From an uncultured bacterium (GTDB lineage Bacteria; Planctomycetota; Uabimicrobiia; Uabimicrobiales; JABWCH01), in assembly GCA_938003875.1 (NCBI GenBank), contig CALKWO010000261.1, forward strand, positions 1-50,826: DNA of 50,826 nucleotides, given 5' to 3'. This document shows positions 8,557-16,295 of the stretch, piece by piece. Each line of letters begins with the position of its first letter. Position 1 is the stretch's first letter. The translations under genes and the position numbers were made by a program. A model generated the notes under the pieces. It was not told the DNA's origin, did not search any database, and worked only from the letters and a program-made list of their open reading frames with translations.

Positions 8557-9666
8557 ATGAGCATAAGCTCTGGCGTTAAGTCGGTAATTCTGGCAGGCGG
8601 CTTTGGAAAACGGCTGAGAAATATTTATGAGCGTTTACCAAAGCCTATGATTCCTTATGGAGGAAGTTGCTCTCTGATTGATTTCAGCATCAGGAACTGC
8701 GTGGTATCAGAGATTCAGGAGATAGTCTTTCTTACATACTACCAGCGCAAGGAATTGATTCATTATCTCATGAAAGAATGGGGAAATCATCCCATAAAAT
8801 TAAACTATTGTATGTACAATGGTGTTTATCAAAAAAATTTTGATGATGTGTTTGCCGAAGTAATCCCCCCTGAGGAAAAAGGCACGGCGGATGCTATAAT
8901 CCAGAATCAGAAGTATATTTTCAGTCAAGACTGCAAGCATATTCTGCTTTTGCATAGCGATCATGTATATCTTTTTGACTATCGCCCTATGCTGGAATTT
9001 CATCTAACACAAGATGCGGATATCACCATGGGCTATAAAGAAATTGATTTGGAAGATGTCCGTCTTTTCGGTATGGTCAAAGTAGACCAGAATCAAAATG
9101 TCACTCATTTTATCGAGAAACCATCCCATCCAGAGGTGCCTACCGTTTTTTCCGCAGTTTGTATTATAAAAGCAGAAAAATTACAATACTATCTGGAAAA
9201 GCTGGCAAAAACAAAATGGAACTATGATATCAGTAAAGATGTTATTCCTGCAATGATTCGGGAAGGCCAGAAAGTAAAAGCATATCTTTTCCAGGAATAT
9301 TGGGAGGATGTTGGGTCTTATAAAATTTACTACCATTCCAATATGAAGCTGCTTTCAGAAAAACCTTCTCTTGATTTTGACTTATTGCCAAAAACCTGGG
9401 ACAAAAAATGCCATACAGAAAAGGTTTCTCATAGAGAAAGCATTTACAATTCCATTGTTCCTAAAAATTTTTCATGTCATGGTGCATTCGTGGAAAATTC
9501 TATCCTTTATCCTGGCGTGTTTCTCGGTGCGGATGTGAATATTCAGAACAGCATTGTGTTTGGCCCTTCCCGAATAGAAGGCAGGAGTTGCCTGAAAGGA
9601 GCCATCGTTACAGAAAATTCTATAATTCAGAGCCAGAAAATAGAGGAAAATTGGAAAGATATGTAG
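8557..9666 (+). CDS. GlgC-like sugar-1-phosphate nucleotidyltransferase
   Basis: A 369-residue nucleotidyltransferase. The N-terminal signature SVILAGGFGKRLRNIYERLPKPMIP contains the G-G-x-G-x-R-L and K-P motifs that bind the nucleotide and sugar phosphate. The middle section (KGTADAIIQNQKYI, then HSDHVY) follows the ADP-glucose pyrophosphorylase pattern rather than RmlA. The C-terminal ~90 residues have hexapeptide-like left-handed helix repeats (SILYPGVFLG, IQNSIVFG). It would make an NDP-sugar, perhaps ADP-glucose, from a hexose 1-phosphate. It starts 4 bases after the kinase stop. The next gene is a maltokinase-like phosphotransferase, so the pair may act in alpha-glucan or trehalose/maltose-phosphate metabolism. 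Confidence 0.8.
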   Translation: MSISSGVKSVILAGGFGKRLRNIYERLPKPMIPYGGSCSLIDFSIRNCVVSEIQEIVFLTYYQRKELIHYLMKEWGNHPIKLNYCMYNGVYQKNFDDVFAEVIPPEEKGTADAIIQNQKYIFSQDCKHILLLHSDHVYLFDYRPMLEFHLTQDADITMGYKEIDLEDVRLFGMVKVDQNQNVTHFIEKPSHPEVPTVFSAVCIIKAEKLQYYLEKLAKTKWNYDISKDVIPAMIREGQKVKAYLFQEYWEDVGSYKIYYHSNMKLLSEKPSLDFDLLPKTWDKKCHTEKVSHRESIYNSIVPKNFSCHGAFVENSILYPGVFLGADVNIQNSIVFGPSRIEGRSCLKGAIVTENSIIQSQKIEENWKDM

Positions 9667-9678
9667 CCAGGAGATAGA

Positions 9679-11262
9679 ATGGAAGATCTATTGGAAATTA
9701 TAAAACAAAGCCTTCTGAAATTTCTTATGGATAAGCGTTGGTTCGATAGGAAAACAGAAAGCCAGTTCAGAGTAGAAATAGAAGATTATTATAGTGAAAA
9801 TCACGGTAATGGTATGATCGTGCTAGCTATATTGAAGATATATTTTAATGGGAATCAAAGTAAGCTGTATTATTTGCCTGTCTATTTAGAAAATATTAGA
9901 GATGCAGTGCCTCTCTGTATAGAAGGAGAATATATAGCCGAGATATATGATAAAAAATACCTTCTCAAAGAAATAGACTATACAAAAGAGTATGATATTG
10001 TCTCTCTATTGCTCTTTGCCAAAAGAACGTTGAATATGAAAAAAAGGGGAAGAATCCTTTTTCGCTCGCAGACAATTCCTGATCGCGCTGTCCAGATTAC
10101 AGACACAAAGCCTATCCAAAAAAACGTATCTACAAATTGCGTGAACTACCAAAAAATTCAAGGGTTTGAGGTTGTACATAAAATTTATAAACAACTGCGC
10201 CAGGACAATCAGGAAATAGCGATTTTTAACAAGATTCAGAACCGAGACTTCAATGTTCCCAAGATTTTCGGTTACTACATCTATGAGGATAGCTCTGGCA
10301 TACAATACCCATTAGGTATCATTGTAGAATATTGCTATGGCAATACAATCGATGTATTCCTGAACCAAAACATTAGAAGCCTTTGGGAAAAAGCCTCTTT
10401 GTTTATGTCCAGAGACAAAGAAAAAATCAGAAGCATAATCACAGAGCATCTGGCAAGCATAAAACCTATTATAACTCGGTTCGGCCAGGAAATATTGGTT
10501 TTTCATAAAAATATGAACCAGATGCTTCAGACAGAAGATAGCAACAAAGAATTCCATTATCAGGGCTATCTTGGCGATTTAAGAAATAAGGCCATATCTC
10601 TTTTGGAACAGGTAAATAAAGAAGAAAATATTTCCACCATAATCCAAAAAAAGATTTCCGAGGCATTGCTAAAAATCGCTAACATTCAGGAACCAAACAA
10701 CCACGATTATAGATGTAGCTTTCCCCATGGCGATTTGCATATGTCTAATATTATCTGCAATAAAGAACAGTCTTACCAATTGAAAATCGTCGATTTTGGC
10801 ACTAAAAAATTAAGGCTGGAGCAAAACGTAAATCAGAATGTCTTTGAAGACATTGGTTGGATAGTACGATCCCTGGAATATTTTGTCTATGATGAAGTGA
10901 ACAGAGAGCTTTCCCTTAAGTTCCATCTTAGCGAAGAGGCAATTAGCCAGTATCGTTTTGACTGGAACATCCTGGAACAAAAGCAAGATAGCCCCTTTTT
11001 CGATATGGTTCAACTGATAGAATGGATAGGAGATACCTGGAAAGCCGCTGTCACCCAAATGATAATGCAAGGATACTTTGAAAGCAAAGAGGCGTATCAA
11101 TATATTCTTACCCATCCTGACAATTTCTGCCAGAAGAAGCTCGACAAGCTTTGGGAAAAGATATATCTTACTGTTCTTATGAGCCAGTTGGAATACAATT
11201 ATAATTATAAAAGAGACTACTATAAACAATTCGATTTTTACTATCTCTGGAAATTTCTGTAA
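9679..11262 (+). CDS. Maltokinase-like sugar phosphotransferase
   Basis: A 527-residue protein of the protein-kinase-like phosphotransferase fold. Near the N-terminus FLMDKRWFDRK matches the R-W-F-x-x-K motif of the maltokinase cap domain. The catalytic loop is HGDLHMSNI (about residue 353), with the metal-binding IVDFG about 20 residues later. Maltokinases make maltose 1-phosphate for the GlgE pathway; neither GlgE nor trehalose synthase is in the window. CAGGAGATAGA precedes the ATG and the gap to the GlgC-like gene is 12 bases. Identity is low by eye, so another sugar or aminoglycoside-type substrate cannot be excluded. It is the last gene of the run; the family B hairpin begins 16 bases after the stop. 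Confidence 0.65.
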   Translation: MEDLLEIIKQSLLKFLMDKRWFDRKTESQFRVEIEDYYSENHGNGMIVLAILKIYFNGNQSKLYYLPVYLENIRDAVPLCIEGEYIAEIYDKKYLLKEIDYTKEYDIVSLLLFAKRTLNMKKRGRILFRSQTIPDRAVQITDTKPIQKNVSTNCVNYQKIQGFEVVHKIYKQLRQDNQEIAIFNKIQNRDFNVPKIFGYYIYEDSSGIQYPLGIIVEYCYGNTIDVFLNQNIRSLWEKASLFMSRDKEKIRSIITEHLASIKPIITRFGQEILVFHKNMNQMLQTEDSNKEFHYQGYLGDLRNKAISLLEQVNKEENISTIIQKKISEALLKIANIQEPNNHDYRCSFPHGDLHMSNIICNKEQSYQLKIVDFGTKKLRLEQNVNQNVFEDIGWIVRSLEYFVYDEVNRELSLKFHLSEEAISQYRFDWNILEQKQDSPFFDMVQLIEWIGDTWKAAVTQMIMQGYFESKEAYQYILTHPDNFCQKKLDKLWEKIYLTVLMSQLEYNYNYKRDYYKQFDFYYLWKFL

Positions 11263-11278
11263 TATCTTAGATTGTAGC

Positions 11279-11339
11279 CGCAGGGTTGCGCCGAAAAAGC
11301 CGTGTTTGCTGAAAAGCCAAACGCCAGCGCAATACTGCG
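11279..11339 (+). repeat. Family B palindromic repeat, copy 1
   Basis: A long imperfect hairpin: CGCAGGGTTGCGC (11279-11291) faces GCGCAATACTGCG (11327-11339), with an inner GCC...GGC-rich stretch. Nearly the same sequence occurs inverted at 48024-48086, and half of it at 19857-19905. It lies just after the operon stop and could also end transcription. It is followed directly by a family A element. Confidence 0.6.
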
Positions 11340-11588
11340 AACGGCCATAAACTAAAAAAATAGAATTAACCACAGAGACACAGAGGTCTCTTAACTTTTG
11401 AACCACGGATAAACACAGATGAACACAAATAATTTTTTATAATAGTTTTTTTCAATTTTATCGTTTTTTTAGATAGCTGTTCATGAATAAATTACAGCAA
11501 GAAGATTATCTAATCCGTGTTTATTTGTGTTCATCTGTGGTTCTCTTCTTATTTTTCTCTGTGTTCTCTGTGCCTCTGTGGTAAAATT
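11335..11588 (+). repeat. Family A palindromic repeat, copy 1
   Basis: An intergenic element built of outer inverted arms TTAACCACAGAGACACAGAG (11366-11385) and CTCTGTGCCTCTGTGGTAA (11566-11584). An inner pair relates to AAACACAGATGAACACAAAT (11411-11430) and its reverse complement near 11516-11540. A matching element in the same orientation lies at 13498-13720, and a third, cut by the window end, at 50725-50826. No open reading frame is present. Confidence 0.75.
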
Positions 11589-13445
11589 TTAAATTATGCC
11601 TGTTCTCAGAATAGTATTTTCTAATTGGGCACAAAATTTTACATCAACGCCGCAATTGTTGCATTTTCCTGTGCTGCAATGAGGTGTGATTTCTTGGTTT
11701 ATAGCCTTTTTCCATTCTTTTGCCAGGAAGTCTAAAGACACGCCACAACTGATATGATGCCATGGCAGTTTCTCTTCCAATGGAATTTCCCTATAGATGA
11801 TTTTCTCTGGGGAGATATTGTGTTCTTCAAAGGCTTTGTCCCATGCGGATTTTTTGAAGTGTTCATTCCATGCATCCATATAGGCTCCATTTTGCCATGC
11901 ACTATAGATGACCTTTGCCATCTGGCGATTGCCTCTTGCAATCATCCCTTCCAGGAGGCTAAAGCTAACATCATGGAAGTGCATTTCGATTTTGGGGGAT
12001 CGGATGGCTTGCTTCATGCGTCTTTGGGCTTCTCTCAAGGTTTCTTCCCTTGCCATGGGTGCCCATTGGAAGGCTGTATGGGCTTTAGGAACGAAGTTGG
12101 ATATGGAAGCACTTACGTTTCCTGCATATCCATGAGTTTTTCTGCGAGTTTGAGATACCTGATAAAGCATTTCTATGATCGCATTTTGGTCTTCTTCCTC
12201 TTGGAAAGGCAGCCCTAAAATGAAATACAATTTTACAGAGTCCCATCCTTGCTGGTAAGCATTGGAAATAGCATTGAGCATTTCTTCCTGTGAAATGGGC
12301 TTATTTACGATCTTTTGCATCTTTTCTGTTGCTACTTCAGGGGCGAGAGTCAATCCGCATTTTCTTACAGATGCAACAATCTTAGGCAAAATTTTGAGTT
12401 GTTCGTTGATTCTTAGAGAAGGGAGACTAAGGCCAACTCCTTTAGGCGCGAAGATTTCTAAAAGACGATTCGTGAGTTCTTCCAGATAGGGGTAATCGCT
12501 GGATGCAAGAGAATAGAGGGCGATTTCGTCATAGCCTGTGTTCTGATAAATCTGGATAGCGTCTTCTACAAGGGAATCTACATTTCGCAGGCGTAAAGGT
12601 CTGCGTATAATTCCCGCCTGGCAGAAACGACAACCTCTTGTGCATCCTCTCATGATTTCGAGGAATATGCGGTTATGAACGGCAGAATGGTAGCCAACAA
12701 GGGGCCTGGTCGTTCTTATACTATTGAGATCCTGTATGTATTGTGCTTGAATCTGAGCAGGCAAACCATGCCTGGGAATGATCTCGGCGATTGTGCCATC
12801 GTCTTTGTAATGTACATCATAGTGATTAGGTGCATATAGCCCTGGAATTTTTTTGCATATTTCGATTATGCGTTCTTGCCTTGGGACTTTTTGCTCTCGC
12901 AACTGTGCATCTAACCGCAAGATAGCGACCAGCATTTCTTCACCATCTCCAAAAGCGACAATATCCAGAAAGGGTGCGCCTGGCTCTGGGTTGTACACCC
13001 CATGGCCTCCTGCTATGATGATGGGGTCTTCTTCTGTTCTCTGCGATGCCCAGATAGGGACGCGTGCCAGGTAAAGCATTTCCAGGATGTTTGTCCAGTT
13101 GATTTCTGTAGCAATAGAAAATCCCCAGAAATGGAAAGAGCGTATAGGCTTTTTGCTTTCGAGTGTGAAGAGGGGAATGTCGTATTTTTTGAGCGATTCA
13201 ATGAAATCGGGTAAAGGAGCAAAGGCTCTTTCGCATGCCAGATCTTCTTCTCTGTTGACAATTTCATAAAGTAACTTAAGACCGTGGTAGCTCATAGCGA
13301 TAGGATAGGTATCTGGGAAAGATAGACAAAGCGTTGTCTTTACGGAAGAAAGGTCTTTTTGTACGCTATTGCATTCTCCTCCAATATATTGGGATGGAGT
13401 TTCTGTCCACATTAAAACTTGATCAAGGAATTTTTGTATATCCAT
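11589..13445 (-). CDS. B12-binding-type radical SAM protein (TIGR03960-like)
   Basis: A 618-residue radical SAM protein. The N-terminal ~230 residues resemble the B12-binding-like region of this family (AGGHGVYNPEP, FGDGEE). The radical SAM core has the cluster-binding Cys268-x3-Cys272-x2-Cys275 (MRGCTRGCRFCQAG) and the later VATEKM and GLPFQEEED motifs. The C-terminus has a Cys-rich CSTGKCNNCGVDVKFC that could bind metal. Longer relatives carry a C-terminal DUF2344-type domain; this one stops before it. The reaction is unknown. It stands alone between two family A repeats in direct orientation, each within about 55 bases of a gene end. AGG upstream supports the ATG at 13445. Confidence 0.85.
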   Translation of the reverse strand: MDIQKFLDQVLMWTETPSQYIGGECNSVQKDLSSVKTTLCLSFPDTYPIAMSYHGLKLLYEIVNREEDLACERAFAPLPDFIESLKKYDIPLFTLESKKPIRSFHFWGFSIATEINWTNILEMLYLARVPIWASQRTEEDPIIIAGGHGVYNPEPGAPFLDIVAFGDGEEMLVAILRLDAQLREQKVPRQERIIEICKKIPGLYAPNHYDVHYKDDGTIAEIIPRHGLPAQIQAQYIQDLNSIRTTRPLVGYHSAVHNRIFLEIMRGCTRGCRFCQAGIIRRPLRLRNVDSLVEDAIQIYQNTGYDEIALYSLASSDYPYLEELTNRLLEIFAPKGVGLSLPSLRINEQLKILPKIVASVRKCGLTLAPEVATEKMQKIVNKPISQEEMLNAISNAYQQGWDSVKLYFILGLPFQEEEDQNAIIEMLYQVSQTRRKTHGYAGNVSASISNFVPKAHTAFQWAPMAREETLREAQRRMKQAIRSPKIEMHFHDVSFSLLEGMIARGNRQMAKVIYSAWQNGAYMDAWNEHFKKSAWDKAFEEHNISPEKIIYREIPLEEKLPWHHISCGVSLDFLAKEWKKAINQEITPHCSTGKCNNCGVDVKFCAQLENTILRTGII

Positions 13446-13497
13446 AGAAAACCTGATAAACGGTAGATGGAATGGCGGATTCTAAATTAAAAAATAG

Positions 13498-13720
13498 AAT
13501 TAACCACAGAGACACAGAGTACACAGAGAGTTTTTGCTTTTGAACCACTGATAAACACAGATGAACACAAATAATTTTTTGTAATAGTTTTCTCCAATTT
13601 TATCGTTTCTTTATCCAGCCGAATGAGACTATTTTAAATACTATATCCGTGTTTATTTGTGTCCATCTGTGGTTCTCTTCTCATTTTTCTCTGTGTTCTC
13701 TGTGCCTCTGTGGTAAAATT
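13498..13720 (+). repeat. Family A palindromic repeat, copy 2
   Basis: Same order of sub-elements and same orientation as copy 1. The left outer arm (AACCACAGAGACACAGAG) begins near 13502 and the right arm ends near 13714. The central spacer differs from copy 1 while the arms are conserved. It is followed by the 18-mer AAAACTATAATTTCCTAT at 13723-13740. Confidence 0.75.
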
Positions 13721-13753
13721 TTAAAACTATAATTTCCTATCCTTTAAAATAGA

Positions 13754-13790
13754 ATGGCGGATTACAAATCCGCCATGAGCGGAAATCCGC
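13754..13790 (-). terminator. Hairpins downstream of the PLD gene
   Basis: A perfect 10-bp stem with a 3-base loop (ATGGCGGATT at 13754-13763, AATCCGCCAT at 13767-13776) is followed by a smaller GCGG/CCGC hairpin (13779-13790). The stop of the minus-strand PLD gene is at 13807. There is no long T run, so this may be a repeat rather than a strong terminator. A fragment GAATGGCGGATT also occurs near 13470. Confidence 0.45.
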
Positions 13791-13806
13791 CATGATGGAG
13801 ATGAAT

Positions 13807-15405
13807 CTAGTCGGCGAGTTGATAGAGATTTTCTTCCCCTTCTACTCTGGAGAAGATCAGTGTTGCTTTTTCGAGTTTGTCGGTCTTTTCTCTAAGCACT
13901 TCTGTGGTCAGACCAGTGCTTTTTAATAGAGAGCTTTCTTTGCAGCCATCGGGATTGGTATCGAGAATTTCCATGATTTTTTTGCAATCAGGATCTTCAT
14001 ATACTGTTACGATGATCTGTTTTAACTCCCTGCCTTTAGGTCCTGAAATCACTTGGGGAACTACGATTTTTTCTTTGAGTTTGCCTTCTGGTCTTGGGCT
14101 GTTCCATATAAATTCAAATTCATCCATAAAACGACGGATGATTTTTTGATGCTCTGGTACTTCTCCAAAGAAAACCATAACGTTTTCAAAATTGCGGAAT
14201 TCTGCTGAGGTAGACCAGTTGTAGCTTCCCAAACCCATGCGTTTACCATTGACAACAAGGCATTTGTGGTGCAAGAGTAAATTTCGCCAGTGGATGAGTT
14301 CGCATTTTTGAAGCTGTGGATCCCATGCGTAAATGTTGGCTCTCCATTTGTAGCGGATTTCGAAATTTTTTAGATTTTTGAATTCCGCTGCTTTTTCCAT
14401 ATAAGGCCCTAGTACGCCCTGGTGGTTGTCCGTTCCTACCATCTGTGTCTGATCCATGAGAATGCGTACTTTTATGTTGGGGTATCTTTCTGCCAGTTCC
14501 AGCAATTTTTCAGCAAGTCCTGTGTGGGTAAAACTGAAGATAGCAACATCCAGCGTTCCATTTTGTGGATTTACCTGTTCCATAAGATCAAGCAGTACTT
14601 TGTCTATGCGCTGCCAGTTCTCTTCATCAAGAGGCTTTGCATTGGATATGATTTGAACATCGCCCAAATAGGTCTGGGCAGGAAGAAAAATTTCGCTCTG
14701 GCAGTTTTTGGTTAATTCTGTTCCAAACTCGTTCCAGAGGCGTGCGAATTCTTCTGCCAACTGTCTTCCCATAGAGGGCTCATTCTTGAAAAAAACGCGG
14801 TTTTCAGCAAAGACTTCTCCAGCACTCCAGGAGATATTGGCACTTCCACAAAAACCGTGAAGAGGGATTTTGGAGTCTTTTTCAAAGAAAATTCCAAATT
14901 TTTCGTGCATAGTTCCATAGATAATGACATCGTTTTGGATTTTTTTCCATCTACCTCTGTCTACCATTGCTTGCGGTAAGATTTCTTTGAGCTGAAAATC
15001 AAAAACGCGGTTTTCTTGCTTTGCACTTTCATGCTCAGCAGCAATTCTATCCCTGACTTCTTTGTGCATTTCTCTTGTCCAGTCAGCGATGGAGTCGAGG
15101 ATAAGTTTGACTTTGATATTTCTTGTTTTGGCAGCATCTACCAGAACATCCAGCACAGGGCGATATCCGAAAGCGTACATGGCTATTTTTATGGTAGAGC
15201 CTTCTTTGGTATTTTCAATCATTTCGATTAAGGCATTGTTAAGATCAGCATGTACCGTTCTGCCGTCTTTTAGCGTAACCATACGATGGTTGTTGTTCGG
15301 ACTGAACCCTCCTTTAGGAGAGAAATAGATTTCTAGCTCAGCAGAGATAAAAAGAGAAAAAACAAAAGACAATAAAAATAAAGTAGTTAGAATTTTTCGA
15401 CTCAT
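13807..15405 (-). CDS. Secreted phospholipase D-family protein
   Basis: A 532-residue protein with a Sec signal peptide (hydrophobic stretch to about residue 22) and two PLD half-domains. The first has H167-E-K followed by GSANIS; the second has H379-H-K381 followed by GSYNWS. The usual Asp four residues after each Lys is Phe in the first copy and Asn in the second, so the HKD motifs are not canonical. The HxK pairs themselves are intact. About 60 C-terminal residues look like a small helical or winged-helix add-on. ATG 15405 has AAGGAG at good spacing; the TTG at 15408 is less likely. The start shares one base with the preceding stop (TGATG), so translation is coupled. It may be a nuclease or phosphodiesterase outside the cytoplasm. 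Confidence 0.8.
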   Translation of the reverse strand: MSRKILTTLFLLSFVFSLFISAELEIYFSPKGGFSPNNNHRMVTLKDGRTVHADLNNALIEMIENTKEGSTIKIAMYAFGYRPVLDVLVDAAKTRNIKVKLILDSIADWTREMHKEVRDRIAAEHESAKQENRVFDFQLKEILPQAMVDRGRWKKIQNDVIIYGTMHEKFGIFFEKDSKIPLHGFCGSANISWSAGEVFAENRVFFKNEPSMGRQLAEEFARLWNEFGTELTKNCQSEIFLPAQTYLGDVQIISNAKPLDEENWQRIDKVLLDLMEQVNPQNGTLDVAIFSFTHTGLAEKLLELAERYPNIKVRILMDQTQMVGTDNHQGVLGPYMEKAAEFKNLKNFEIRYKWRANIYAWDPQLQKCELIHWRNLLLHHKCLVVNGKRMGLGSYNWSTSAEFRNFENVMVFFGEVPEHQKIIRRFMDEFEFIWNSPRPEGKLKEKIVVPQVISGPKGRELKQIIVTVYEDPDCKKIMEILDTNPDGCKESSLLKSTGLTTEVLREKTDKLEKATLIFSRVEGEENLYQLAD

Positions 15406-16280
15406 CAATTACTCCTTGAATTGTGTTGAAGTTTTGCTTGTTTTTCTTGCCACCATAAACGCCATAGCATAATAGATTCTCTTCTTTTCTCAGGCAATTC
15501 ATAGTAGCGATAGTCTGCTTCTTTTCCTGTAAGTCTTGTTAGAACCAGATGGGCTTCTTTTCTGACATATTGTTCAGGGTCATCCAGAAGATCCCATAGA
15601 TAATCAATGCTTTCTAAAAATCCAAGTTCTCCTAATACATAGACAGCTTTAGCCCTGATTAAAGGCGAAGTGTCTTGCAAAGAATGGCAGAGAAAAGGCA
15701 AGAGTGCCTTGTCTTTATTTTGTTTCAGACTATAGAGAACTTCCAAAAGCACTATTTTTTCTTTTTCATTCAATAGAAGTGCATTGTAGGGAATGGAGCC
15801 ATTTCTATCCTGAAGGTTATGGAGTGCTACTAGCTTTACATAAGGGTTTTTATCATTCAGCGAATCTTGTAGGGATTTTTCTCCGTTTTCCTGGCAGGCT
15901 AAGATTTCCAGGGCTAAAGTTCTTATCAAAGGCTCTGCATCCAACAGCATTCTTTCCAGGTTCGCTAAATTTTCTTCCTGGAAACTGTCTCTTGGCACGT
16001 TTTTTTGAACGACAGGCTGTGCTGTGGTGCGTTGCTCAATGAAGTTCCCTATTTGTGCCAGATATAGAGGCGAAAGCCCTATAAAAAGGGTTCTTTCGCT
16101 TAGATTACCAGAAGTCAGAAGTTTTTCTAAAGAATTTCCCTTGAGTATTTCCTGATGGGATGGATTGGCTTTGGAAAGCCTTTGGCTTAGAAGATAGTCC
16201 GTTGTTTGCGTGATGCATCCGCCAATCATTGCAAAGAAGCATAAAAAAAATTTTATATAGGAATAAGGGAAATCTTTCAT
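15405..16280 (-). CDS. HEAT-repeat lipoprotein
   Basis: A 291-residue predicted lipoprotein. The hydrophobic N-terminus ends in I-G-G-C (Cys22). Residues about 105-260 contain HEAT-like helices: AEPLIRTLALEIL, NPYVKLVALHNL, SPLIRAKAVYVLGELG and PEQYVRKEAHLVLTRLTG. A basic, Trp-rich C-terminus follows. It lies between a large lipoprotein upstream (15-base gap) and the secreted PLD protein downstream (1-base overlap), so the three exported products are probably made together. It shares the repeat type but little sequence with the lipoprotein at 93-1178. The function is unknown; a scaffold at the envelope is an inference. Confidence 0.8.
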   Translation of the reverse strand: MKDFPYSYIKFFLCFFAMIGGCITQTTDYLLSQRLSKANPSHQEILKGNSLEKLLTSGNLSERTLFIGLSPLYLAQIGNFIEQRTTAQPVVQKNVPRDSFQEENLANLERMLLDAEPLIRTLALEILACQENGEKSLQDSLNDKNPYVKLVALHNLQDRNGSIPYNALLLNEKEKIVLLEVLYSLKQNKDKALLPFLCHSLQDTSPLIRAKAVYVLGELGFLESIDYLWDLLDDPEQYVRKEAHLVLTRLTGKEADYRYYELPEKRRESIMLWRLWWQEKQAKLQHNSRSN

Positions 16281-16295
16281 CGCTCTGAAATCCTT

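Noticed and set aside
11366..11584. Repeated ACCACAGAG and ACAGATGAACACA blocks as a CRISPR array
   Set aside because: The blocks are inverted, not regularly spaced direct repeats, and there are no uniform spacers or cas genes.
11754..13269. Several long plus-strand open frames opposite the radical SAM gene
   Set aside because: Shadow frames of a strongly conserved minus-strand gene, with no motifs of their own.
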